DNA of 5,860 nt from Bacteroidales bacterium (GTDB taxonomy: Bacteria; Bacteroidota; Bacteroidia; Bacteroidales; UBA932): assembly GCA_009784635.1 (NCBI GenBank), contig WRBG01000124.1, forward strand, positions 1-5,860, in the 5' to 3' direction. Each line of letters begins with the position of its first letter. Positions within the stretch are counted from its first letter, which is position 1. Below the pieces are notes generated by a model. That model saw nothing but the letters and a program-made list of their open reading frames with translations, had not been told where the DNA came from and searched no databases. Of this stretch, positions 1 through 5,860 are shown in pieces. A program made the position numbers and the translations under genes.

Positions 1-693
1 AGCGGCAAAAATGAAGAAGCCGCAGACGAATACCTGATGGCCATGCGCAGCAGTTCCGGTTCTTTTGCCGAACAAGCCACCCTCCAGTATGCCCGAATTT
101 CCTACCGGCTCGAAAAGTACGAAGACGCCCTCAAAGGCTACAAAACCCTCTCCGAAATCGCCATTTTAGACAATAATAAAACAGAGGCCGAGATAGGAAA
201 AGCCCGTGCCTACTATAAAGAGCAACGGTTTGAAGAAGCTGCCATTCAAGCCCAAAAAGCATCCCAAATCCTTGGATTGTCCTCCGTCATTGTTCAGGAG
301 CTCTCCTATATCGAGGCCAAATCCCTCCAAGCCACCGGACAGCGGGAACCGGCCATGGCCCTTTTTCAAAAATTAGCCTCCGAGACCTATTCACCCATTG
401 GGGCCGAATCGGCCTACATCTTGATTCAAGACGCCTATAACTCCGGAAATTTTGAACAGGCCGAAGAAATGATTTACGCCCTCTCCGACAGCGACTCCCC
501 TCAGCATTACTGGATTGCCCTCAGTTTTATTATCTTGGGAGACATCTATACCGACCGGGAAGAATACGAACAAGCCTTGGCCACCTACCAAAGTTTATTG
601 GACGAATATAAACCCAACACACCGGATAATATCCACGACATTGTCCGTATGCAGATTCAAAAATGCAACCTCAAAAAAAGCGCCAAACAATGA
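1..693 (+). CDS. TPR-repeat protein, C-terminal part (5' end outside window)
   Basis: The reading frame is open from base 1, so the methionine codon at 37 is internal and this is the last 230 residues of a longer protein. The fragment is almost entirely helical and shows about five tetratricopeptide-like helix pairs, roughly at residues 23-56, 61-92, 100-128, 132-160 and 172-205. Typical spacing is seen in segments such as YRLEKYEDALKGYKTL and REEYEQALATYQSLL. TPR arrays are protein-binding scaffolds. The tail is basic (KKSAKQ). The stop codon overlaps the start of the barrel gene as ATGA, so the two are translationally coupled and probably form a functional pair. By analogy with Bacteroidales proteins of this layout it is probably exported to the periplasm, but the N-terminus is not visible. 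Its partner and exact role are unknown. Confidence 0.85.
   Translation, partial: SGKNEEAADEYLMAMRSSSGSFAEQATLQYARISYRLEKYEDALKGYKTLSEIAILDNNKTEAEIGKARAYYKEQRFEEAAIQAQKASQILGLSSVIVQELSYIEAKSLQATGQREPAMALFQKLASETYSPIGAESAYILIQDAYNSGNFEQAEEMIYALSDSDSPQHYWIALSFIILGDIYTDREEYEQALATYQSLLDEYKPNTPDNIHDIVRMQIQKCNLKKSAKQ
690..693 (+). promoter_or_regulatory. ATGA start-stop overlap coupling TPR and barrel genes
   Basis: The TGA that ends the TPR gene (691-693) overlaps the ATG that starts the barrel gene (690-692). The bases upstream are A-rich without a strong Shine-Dalgarno site, so initiation here probably depends on ribosomes terminating on the TPR gene. This also supports the downstream start over the in-frame ATG at 663. 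Confidence 0.7.
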
Positions 694-2480
694 CTACAAC
701 ATATAAAACAGCCTTTTTAATGGCCGCCTGTATCCTATGTACTCCGGCATTGTACGCCCAAAACACCATCAATCCCAGAGTAGAGGTACAACGCAACTAC
801 GAAGGACAGATTATGGCCACCGGTAAACCCAGACTCCTGCACATCATACCGGACTCCATCTCTCAGTTTAACATTATGATGGATTACTCCATATTTGAGA
901 AGCCCTATCGCGACCTCTATAGCTTTACCCCTCTTCCTTTTGTAAAGCTGTTGCCGGCAACAGCTGCCAAACACCCTTGGGTATTGATTCGTTTGGGACT
1001 GCTCTATCCCCTTAGTCCGGAAGGCAATTTGTTTATTCAAGCTCCGCTCGACAAACAGTCGGCCCTGCAATTTACGGCAGAACACCGGTCGTTTTGGGAA
1101 CAGTTACCCTTAGCTTATCAAGATAGAAAAGCGGTGGCTGACCAGACCGGCAACAAAGCCGCCCTGCGCTATGCTTTACGTGGAGACAAGGGCAATTTTG
1201 AAATTGGAGGTGCTTACCGCCGCAATCAGTACACTTACTATGGAATAGCTCCTCTTCTTCCCTCTTCTTTTAACCCCGACAGGTTGGCAGACCGAAGTTT
1301 TATGCGCGACAGCCTTTCCCATATCTACAATTTCTACAAGGCCGACATGAGCCTGTCTTCGCCCAAAACCACAAAGAATGGAGCCATTTGGGACATCAAA
1401 CTTGCTTGGAGCATGATAGAAGACCAAGCCAAACTTTGGAAAATAGCCAAAGTCCCGGCCCAAAGGGAAAATTTGATTGGCATTGAGGTAAACGCAGGCG
1501 GGCGCTTTATGGAACAACACACCGCGGGAGTGATGGTTACGGGAGCCTATTCTAACGATATAGCCGGCGTGGAATTAGACCGGGGGGTTATCTCGTTTAA
1601 CCCTTATTATATGTTCCGTACAGAAAGAGGCAGCATAGAGGCCGGAATCATTGCTTCCCATGCCCTCAACTATCGGGAGAGCGATACCCAAAAGGGGAAT
1701 AAGCTCTTTCTTTACCCCAAAGTTATGGCCTCTTACCAACTCATACCTAAATATTTGGAAGCATATGCCGACCTTAGGGGAGAAGGACGGCTAAACAGCT
1801 ACCAATCCCTTATGGCAGAAAATCCTTGGCTTTCTTATGACTTGGACCTGCGCAGCAGCCATGCCCCTTGGATAATCCAAGCAGGATTCAAAGGCAAAAT
1901 AGTAGAACGACTTGGATTTCATATGTATGGACAATATTCCATGACCAAGAACCAGCATTATTACGTAAATACCTCCTACGCCCCCTATGTATCTGACGAC
2001 CCATCGGTAGTCATCTATTTAAACAACCTCTTTGGACTGTCTTACGCCACAGAAGAAAAACTAACCGCTGCCGCCGCGCTGAGTTGGGACAGCAAGCCTT
2101 TCTGCTTGAACCTCAAAGGCGCGTACCACCATTATACCCTCTCTACAGGCACGCCCGCATGGCATAAACCCAATTTGGAATTAAGCCTGAACGCAAGCTA
2201 CCAATGGAGGGAGCGCATTATTGCCACTGCCTCAGCAGCCTACAGAGGAGGCGTATCCGCCCCTGCCCTGCCTTCGTTAGGAGTCGAGGGCAGCCTCTAC
2301 TCCGGTACAAACCAAATAGACGGTTTTGCCGATTTGGGACTTATGCTCGAATACCGCTTTGCGTCTCGGTTTGGCATCTACTTAGAGGGGAAAAACCTGC
2401 TCAACTCCAAGCAACAATACTACCAGCTGTACACAGAACCCGGCATCAGAGCAGGAGGCGGAATCACCATTAGGTTTTGA
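690..2480 (+). CDS. Plug-less TonB-receptor-like outer-membrane beta-barrel protein
   Basis: I choose the ATG at 690, giving 596 residues, because it begins a clean signal peptide (MTTTYKTAFLMAACILCTPALYAQ, likely cut after A23) and overlaps the TPR stop as ATGA. An in-frame ATG at 663 would only add a basic nine-residue leader. After the signal comes a short segment with V-E-V-Q-R-N-Y-E at 31-38, resembling the start of Bacteroidetes barrels that lack a plug. The rest is alternating amphipathic strand sequence rich in Tyr and aromatic girdle residues. The C-terminus resembles TonB-dependent receptors: EGKNLLNSKQQYYQLY, then a glycine-rich last strand ending in Phe, which fits BAM recognition. 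No carboxylate-regulated plug, TonB box or SusC-type N-terminal domain is visible, and about 600 residues is short for a full receptor. The ligand is unknown. It probably works with the TPR protein encoded upstream. Confidence 0.8.
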   Translation: MTTTYKTAFLMAACILCTPALYAQNTINPRVEVQRNYEGQIMATGKPRLLHIIPDSISQFNIMMDYSIFEKPYRDLYSFTPLPFVKLLPATAAKHPWVLIRLGLLYPLSPEGNLFIQAPLDKQSALQFTAEHRSFWEQLPLAYQDRKAVADQTGNKAALRYALRGDKGNFEIGGAYRRNQYTYYGIAPLLPSSFNPDRLADRSFMRDSLSHIYNFYKADMSLSSPKTTKNGAIWDIKLAWSMIEDQAKLWKIAKVPAQRENLIGIEVNAGGRFMEQHTAGVMVTGAYSNDIAGVELDRGVISFNPYYMFRTERGSIEAGIIASHALNYRESDTQKGNKLFLYPKVMASYQLIPKYLEAYADLRGEGRLNSYQSLMAENPWLSYDLDLRSSHAPWIIQAGFKGKIVERLGFHMYGQYSMTKNQHYYVNTSYAPYVSDDPSVVIYLNNLFGLSYATEEKLTAAAALSWDSKPFCLNLKGAYHHYTLSTGTPAWHKPNLELSLNASYQWRERIIATASAAYRGGVSAPALPSLGVEGSLYSGTNQIDGFADLGLMLEYRFASRFGIYLEGKNLLNSKQQYYQLYTEPGIRAGGGITIRF

Positions 2481-2484
2481 TGGT

Positions 2485-3048
2485 TTACTTTTCCGGCAAC
2501 ACGCCGTAGTTATCCATCATTTTTTTGATGGTATTCTTGTACAGCATCCACAGCGCGGGATTGTGCAAGGGACTACCCACCAATACCACCTTGTTATTTT
2601 TGTCTAACAAAAAATTGTGCAGTTTCCGGTTTTTAGGGAGCTGGGGATTTTGCTTGACAAAGTTCGCGTTCTGATCTATAAATACCGGATAATCAAATTT
2701 ATCAGCCTTAAGCGCTGCATATACCTTGTCCAAGTCTTCTTCTTGAGGCGTGAATAGATAGACAATACTTAACCATTGGGACAATGAATCGGCATAGACA
2801 ACAATATCGTCCCATTCGTACATTCTACTTGCCCTGCAAGAGGTGCAATCAAGCGCATTGAACCAAATAACCATTTTGATGGGAACTTCTGTAAAACCGG
2901 TTAAAACCGTATCTCTGCCATTCCATACGGCATTTAGTCCTGTCGAAATGGCAATTTGCTGACCCATAAATCGTTCCACATCCTTTACAAGGCGGTTGTT
3001 GGCGCAGGAACAAAAAATAAGCAACGGTAATACATGTATAAATCTCAT
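2485..3048 (-). CDS. Thioredoxin-fold lipoprotein with CxxC motif
   Basis: This protein of 187 residues has a short lipoprotein signal (MRFIHVLPLLIFCSCANN). The likely lipidated cysteine is C15, preceded by Ser, and C13 is a less likely choice. A predicted beta-strand KMVIWFN (58-64) runs directly into C68-T-S-C71 followed by a helix, which is the layout of the thioredoxin active site. A second half contains LSIVYLF, then YPVFID, then LHNFLLDKNNKVVLVGSP. That last segment resembles the strand pair after the redox site in Bacteroidetes redoxin-like lipoproteins. The active-site dipeptide Thr-Ser differs from the Gly-Pro of thioredoxin. It is probably envelope-anchored and acts in disulfide exchange or reduction. 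It is the last gene of the minus-strand block, 27 bases after propeller B. The substrate is unknown; the cysteine-rich peptide of the same block is a candidate by inference only. Confidence 0.7.
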   Translation of the reverse strand: MRFIHVLPLLIFCSCANNRLVKDVERFMGQQIAISTGLNAVWNGRDTVLTGFTEVPIKMVIWFNALDCTSCRASRMYEWDDIVVYADSLSQWLSIVYLFTPQEEDLDKVYAALKADKFDYPVFIDQNANFVKQNPQLPKNRKLHNFLLDKNNKVVLVGSPLHNPALWMLYKNTIKKMMDNYGVLPEK

Positions 3049-3075
3049 TGCTGTCTTCGACTGATTATTGATGTA

Positions 3076-4293
3076 TTACCTTGACTGTATTCCACTGGCT
3101 TCAGTAACGATGACAAAGATGCTTCCATAACGAATAAAATAGGTGGGCGCAATATCTCTTCTGCCCTCTATGGTTGTAAAATAAGTCGTTTCTTCGATAG
3201 TATTAGGCTCAAGAATAACTGGTAGAGAGAAAGATACGGGCTGTACCGATTCTCGAAGTTCCTTTCCATTCTTGGGAAGCCCTTTAAGTTGATACACCAA
3301 CAGAGAATCGGGGTAAACTTCCCTGTAACCAAGTAACCTGTTTCGCTTTTCGTCAAAAACAAAGATGGCCGGCGCTATATCATCGAAGTGAAAACGACAC
3401 ACAAGCAATCCATCCATATCGTAAACTTCCAATATATCACGGGTAAGTCCATAAATATAACTCCTACCGCTACGGTTTAGCAAACTGTCTGTCCTAAATA
3501 CTTTATGGGAAACTCCACGGAACAAGGTATAGAAGTAGTTTTGACCCATAAAAGAGTGGCCATAATAAAGGATATTATTGATACGGTTTTGCTGATTAAT
3601 TATTGGATTAGAATGCTGACGATTGACACTACGCCTAAGGTTAAGTTGCCAGTCATAAAAATCGATTCTGTTCTGATACTTGTAGGCAAACACTATACAT
3701 GAATCATTGGCATATAATCCTCCCATATTTTTGTCAAAAAATCTGTCGTTTAACGATGTAGCGCCATAAGGTAATGTCCGAGCCAGTTTGTTTGTGTAAA
3801 GATTATGAATTTTAATGGAAGCTTCCGGAAAAAATTCATCGTACACAATAAGCGAATCGCGTAAAATGTAGGGACGATTCATTGAACTGGTGACTCCGGT
3901 AAACCCTGATTGGAGCAAAACGGAATGTCCGGACGAGTTTAAACGGTATTTCCTCATTTCATTTTTACGATTCACGTCCATAGTATACAAAAACGGAGAT
4001 GAAGACCTAAGGATTTGAAGCATTGCATCCGGTTGTTGCATTTCATCTCCTATTGCCTGTACAAAAGAGTAATCCGATGCAGAATGTATTTGAAGAGCAT
4101 TTCTTGTACAAATGATGAGAAAGTCTTCTTTAAGCTCCATGTGGAGTGGTTCTCTAGTTAGAGGGAAACGCTCACTGGTGAGTCGATGTTCCTGTGGAAA
4201 AGATTTTTGTTGAACGATATGGCTACTTGTCGCCGAGGAGAAAATGCAAAGCCATAATAAACAAAGCAGGCAAAACAGTAAAATGCGCTTCAT
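3076..4293 (-). CDS. 6-bladed beta-propeller (TolB-like) protein B, divergent paralog
   Basis: This 405-residue protein has a hydrophobic export signal (residues 4-18) followed by FSSATSS, consistent with signal peptidase I. C16 sits in a poor lipobox, so it may be periplasmic rather than lipidated. It is clearly a paralog of the preceding gene product: shared landmarks are SDYS (73-76), MNRPYILRDSLIVYDEF (138-154), ANDSC (195-199) and KYQNRIDFYDW (205-215). The family is the BF3164/TolB-like 6-bladed propeller group of Bacteroidales, whose ligands are not established. Two differences stand out. The GRKGRGPGE loop of the paralog is replaced by GDEMQQPDA (82-90), and about 60 extra residues follow the last shared segment (VYQLKGL, ending near 339). 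Its ATG overlaps the stop of propeller A, so it is translated from the same message. Family assignment comes from memory of motifs, not a search. Confidence 0.75.
   Translation of the reverse strand: MKRILLFCLLCLLWLCIFSSATSSHIVQQKSFPQEHRLTSERFPLTREPLHMELKEDFLIICTRNALQIHSASDYSFVQAIGDEMQQPDAMLQILRSSSPFLYTMDVNRKNEMRKYRLNSSGHSVLLQSGFTGVTSSMNRPYILRDSLIVYDEFFPEASIKIHNLYTNKLARTLPYGATSLNDRFFDKNMGGLYANDSCIVFAYKYQNRIDFYDWQLNLRRSVNRQHSNPIINQQNRINNILYYGHSFMGQNYFYTLFRGVSHKVFRTDSLLNRSGRSYIYGLTRDILEVYDMDGLLVCRFHFDDIAPAIFVFDEKRNRLLGYREVYPDSLLVYQLKGLPKNGKELRESVQPVSFSLPVILEPNTIEETTYFTTIEGRRDIAPTYFIRYGSIFVIVTEASGIQSR
4290..4293 (-). promoter_or_regulatory. ATGA start-stop overlap coupling propellers A and B
   Basis: On the minus strand the stop TGA of propeller A (4292-4290) overlaps the start ATG of propeller B (4293-4291). 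This indicates one transcript and coupled translation, and supports co-production of the two paralogs. Confidence 0.75.
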
Positions 4294-5345
4294 GGGCTAT
4301 TCTTTTGCAAGTATTCCTTAAGTCCAGGCAGGTGATAAACAGAAATAGCATCTTCCATGTCGTTATCTCCTCTATATCCGTACAATGTAAAAGTACGCTC
4401 ATCTACAGTAAATACATAAGGATTTGGCTCGGAAAAAGAATATCGGCAAACAGGCGTTCCATCTTTATCAAACACTTCCAAAACGGGCCTCAAATAACTA
4501 TTTGCTTGAAATTCTCTAGGCGATTTTCCAGAATAATACGCATATAGGAAGTGTTCGCCCAAAAAAGACCCACCGTAAAAAGTTACATTATCCTCAAGGT
4601 TTTTAGCAATAATGGGTTTGTTCTTTTGATAATTCAAGCGTTTTTTTAGTCTTAAGTTCCAGTCCATGAAATCGATTTTGTCTTGATATCTGTACAGATA
4701 TACGACGCATGAATCATTAGCACAAAGGATCCCCAAGTTCTCATCATACAGGTGTTGTCCTTGTGATGACGTTCCCCATTTCCAGGTAATAACGGGATGT
4801 TCTTGATTAAGGTGATGTACCCTAAGGGCCGGCTCAGGGCTAAATTCATCGAATACCAAGAGTGAATCTCTGCTGATTACAGGTCGATTCATAAAACCAT
4901 ATCCTTTGTTAACCGTAAAGCTGACTATTTCTTTCAGTTGCATGGCTGAATCAAGTGCCATTTTATATACCGTGGCCGCTCCTCGGGGTGATACATCCCA
5001 CAGGTAAAAATATGGAGAATTGTTTGTAGAATGGATAATCTCCGGAGTAATCCATTCGCCCGGTCCTCGGCCTTTGCGCCCGAAAGATCCCCTATAAGTA
5101 TAGTCAGAAAGTGAATATGCTTGAAAGAAAACCTCCGGAAAATAATTAACCAAATTCGATTGACAAAGAATAAGGTAATCATTCTTTACGTGCATTTTAA
5201 CAGGAGAAAAAGCATCTTGAATGGGAAAGGTACCTCTTACCGTTAACTCTGCCTCAAATAAGAAGTGTTTGCTATTGACAGAATTACACGTCAGACAAGA
5301 CATAAACAGCAAAACGACAATAAAGTAAAATATAAATCTGTACAT
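4290..5345 (-). CDS. 6-bladed beta-propeller (TolB-like, BF3164-type) lipoprotein A
   Basis: I start at the ATG at 5345 (351 residues), not the in-frame TTG at 5372, because the ATG gives a compact lipoprotein signal (MYRFIFYFIVVLLFMSC) with the likely lipidated cysteine at C17, preceded by Ser. A weak purine stretch (TTAGAG) lies just before it. The loop G89-RKGRGPGE-97 with the following Trp matches the G-x-G-x-G-P-G-E signature of Bacteroidales 6-bladed propellers. Further family landmarks are MNRPVISRDSLLVFDEF (152-168), ANDSC (209-213) and YQDKIDFMDW (220-229). Regularly spaced strand and turn segments, such as VFDKDGTPVCRYSF and VDERTFTLYGY, fit propeller blades. Such proteins are membrane-anchored binding scaffolds of unknown ligand and often lie next to NVEALA genes, as here. 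Membrane placement, inner leaflet or cell surface, cannot be decided from the sequence. Exact family name is from memory. Confidence 0.8.
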   Translation of the reverse strand: MYRFIFYFIVVLLFMSCLTCNSVNSKHFLFEAELTVRGTFPIQDAFSPVKMHVKNDYLILCQSNLVNYFPEVFFQAYSLSDYTYRGSFGRKGRGPGEWITPEIIHSTNNSPYFYLWDVSPRGAATVYKMALDSAMQLKEIVSFTVNKGYGFMNRPVISRDSLLVFDEFSPEPALRVHHLNQEHPVITWKWGTSSQGQHLYDENLGILCANDSCVVYLYRYQDKIDFMDWNLRLKKRLNYQKNKPIIAKNLEDNVTFYGGSFLGEHFLYAYYSGKSPREFQANSYLRPVLEVFDKDGTPVCRYSFSEPNPYVFTVDERTFTLYGYRGDNDMEDAISVYHLPGLKEYLQKNSP

Positions 5346-5386
5346 CTCTAAGCTATTTGTGATAACATACAATTAATTTAATAAAC

Positions 5387-5412
5387 AGGCTATTCAAAAA
5401 CATGAATAGCCT
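5387..5412 (-). terminator. Intercistronic hairpin after the NVEALA gene, likely leaky terminator
   Basis: A perfect 10-base inverted repeat, AGGCTATTCA (5387-5396) and TGAATAGCCT (5403-5412), encloses a 6-base loop. It begins 19 bases after the stop of the peptide gene. Read on the minus strand, the stem is followed by an AU-rich run (GTTTATTAAATTAATT); on the plus strand it is followed by A-rich sequence. The orientation therefore fits a Rho-independent terminator or attenuator for the peptide gene. The T-run is interrupted, so partial read-through into the propellers is plausible. It could also be an RNA-stabilising 3' end. Confidence 0.6.
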
Positions 5413-5430
5413 ATCTAAAAACAAGTGGTT

Positions 5431-5709
5431 CTAACATTCGCTATCTTCGGTCCACCAAGTAGCCTTTATATCAATACAGCCACTACAATATACAATCCAC
5501 ATACCCTCCCAACCATCAGGTCTAGGTGCACAACTCGCATTGTATGAACATGGTTCATCGCCTGCTAATTTCGGTTTTTGAACTTGCGCCAGTGCTTCTA
5601 TGTTTTGGCGGATAAGATCTTCTTTTGCAGTGTTATGGTTTGCGTAGATACCAAGACAAATTGCTATGGCGCCGATAAAGATAGTCGTTACTATAAGATT
5701 TTTTTTCAT
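5431..5709 (-). CDS. NVEALA-type small exported cysteine-rich protein
   Basis: This protein has 92 residues: a lysine start (MKKN), a hydrophobic segment at about 5-22 (export signal or membrane anchor), a polar spacer, then N36-I-E-A-L-A41, a one-residue variant of the NVEALA motif that names a Bacteroidales family of short exported proteins. The C-terminal half is rich in Cys and Trp: C54, C60, C75, C78 (a C-S-G-C pair) and C92 as the very last residue, with W67, W71, W85 and W86. C18 lies inside the hydrophobic segment. The ALA of the motif looks like a signal peptidase I box; cutting after A41 would release 51 residues, but this is inference. The leader is A-rich (AACAAACAACA before the ATG) without a Shine-Dalgarno site, common in Bacteroidota. 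It is first in the block, and a hairpin separates it from the propellers. The function of the family is not known. Confidence 0.75.
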   Translation of the reverse strand: MKKNLIVTTIFIGAIAICLGIYANHNTAKEDLIRQNIEALAQVQKPKLAGDEPCSYNASCAPRPDGWEGMWIVYCSGCIDIKATWWTEDSEC

Positions 5710-5860
5710 TGTTGTTTGTTTAACGTCCGTTCCTTACACAGACATTAGGTAAATCTTGCTCTTTTGGCTTCGCAAGTGTCTTGCCCCGTTTTTACAATGG
5801 CTCCGGCTCCACTGATGTCCAAAATTTTTCAACATACACATACAAAATCAGCGCGGACAA
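5710..5860 (-). other. Leader region upstream of the NVEALA gene, no supportable gene
   Basis: All three minus-strand frames are broken by stops. The longest ATG frame, 5841-5734, would encode 35 residues (MCMLKNFGHQ...YLMSV) with a basic, low-complexity look and no recognisable domain, so I do not call it. The region probably holds the promoter and 5' untranslated leader. Small nested complementary pieces are present: GTCCG near 5856 with CGGAC near 5727, and GACAT near 5817 with ATGTC near 5743. They may fold, but they are short. Confidence 0.4.
5820..5850 (-). promoter_or_regulatory. Weak candidate Bacteroidales-type promoter for the NVEALA gene
   Basis: On the minus strand, AAATTTTG (5827-5820) is one base from the Bacteroidetes -7 consensus TAnnTTTG. 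A TTTG (5846-5843) lies upstream as a possible -33 box, but the spacing is 15 bases rather than the usual 19-21. An overlapping alternative -7 box, TGATTTTG (5850-5843), is also one base off, and its -33 box would lie outside the window. Either would give a leader of roughly 100-130 bases. Confidence 0.2.

Noticed and set aside
37..39. ATG at 37 as the true start of the TPR protein
   Set aside because: The frame is open back to base 1 with TPR-like helical sequence, and no export signal follows the ATG.
663..689. Upstream in-frame ATG at 663 for the barrel gene
   Set aside because: It would put a basic nine-residue extension in front of a clean signal peptide; the ATG at 690 overlaps the TPR stop and fits better.
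2204..2473. 89-residue plus-strand frame inside the barrel gene
   Set aside because: It lies wholly within the well-supported barrel coding sequence in another frame and has no recognisable features.
2514..2531. CCATC / GATGG hairpin with T-rich loop as a terminator for the plus-strand genes
   Set aside because: Only 5 base pairs, the T-run is in the loop rather than after the stem, and it lies inside the coding region of the thioredoxin-like gene.
2591..2610. TTGTTA / TAACAA inverted repeat
   Set aside because: An all-AT-rich 6-base stem inside coding sequence, explained by the codons for the lysine and asparagine-rich strand; no functional sign.
5346..5372. TTG start at 5372 for propeller A
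   Set aside because: It adds a polar leader before the lipoprotein signal and is a rare start codon; the ATG at 5345 begins the signal directly.
5772..5784. GCAAG-TGT-CTTGC hairpin in the leader
   Set aside because: A 5-base stem with a 3-base loop is too short to support a terminator or riboswitch call.
5734..5841. 35-residue minus-strand reading frame upstream of the NVEALA gene
   Set aside because: No domain, no export signal, no ribosome-binding context, and other frames in the same stretch are equally open; probably a chance frame in the leader.

Overview
The window looks like a member of the Bacteroidota, most likely Bacteroidales. The evidence is a TPR protein paired with a plug-less TonB-receptor-like barrel, lipoboxes of the S-C type, an NVEALA-type small secreted protein next to 6-bladed beta-propeller lipoproteins, and A-rich leaders in place of clear Shine-Dalgarno sites. 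No rRNA, tRNA, CRISPR array or transposase gene is visible.

The layout is two convergent blocks. On the plus strand (1-2480) lies the 3' end of a TPR-repeat gene, coupled by an ATGA overlap to a complete gene for an outer-membrane beta-barrel without a plug domain. On the minus strand (5709 down to 2485) is a four-gene block that reads: NVEALA-type cysteine-rich peptide, hairpin, propeller lipoprotein A, propeller protein B (ATGA overlap with A), thioredoxin-fold lipoprotein. The two blocks end only 4 bases apart. The last 151 bases (5710-5860) hold the leader of the peptide gene and no gene I can support. Hand counts of sample 60-base rows give about 43-63% GC in the plus-strand block and about 30-43% in the minus-strand block, so the minus-strand block may be accessory DNA.

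The TPR protein and the barrel probably act together in the periplasm and outer membrane; their substrate is unknown. The minus-strand block is the more interesting part. It combines a small exported protein with five cysteines after its hydrophobic leader, two surface or periplasmic propellers that arose by duplication and have diverged, and a CxxC thioredoxin-like lipoprotein. NVEALA proteins near such propellers are a recognised but functionally uncharacterised Bacteroidales association. My inference, not shown by the sequence, is an envelope system in which the redox lipoprotein or the propellers process, fold or bind the cysteine-rich peptide.
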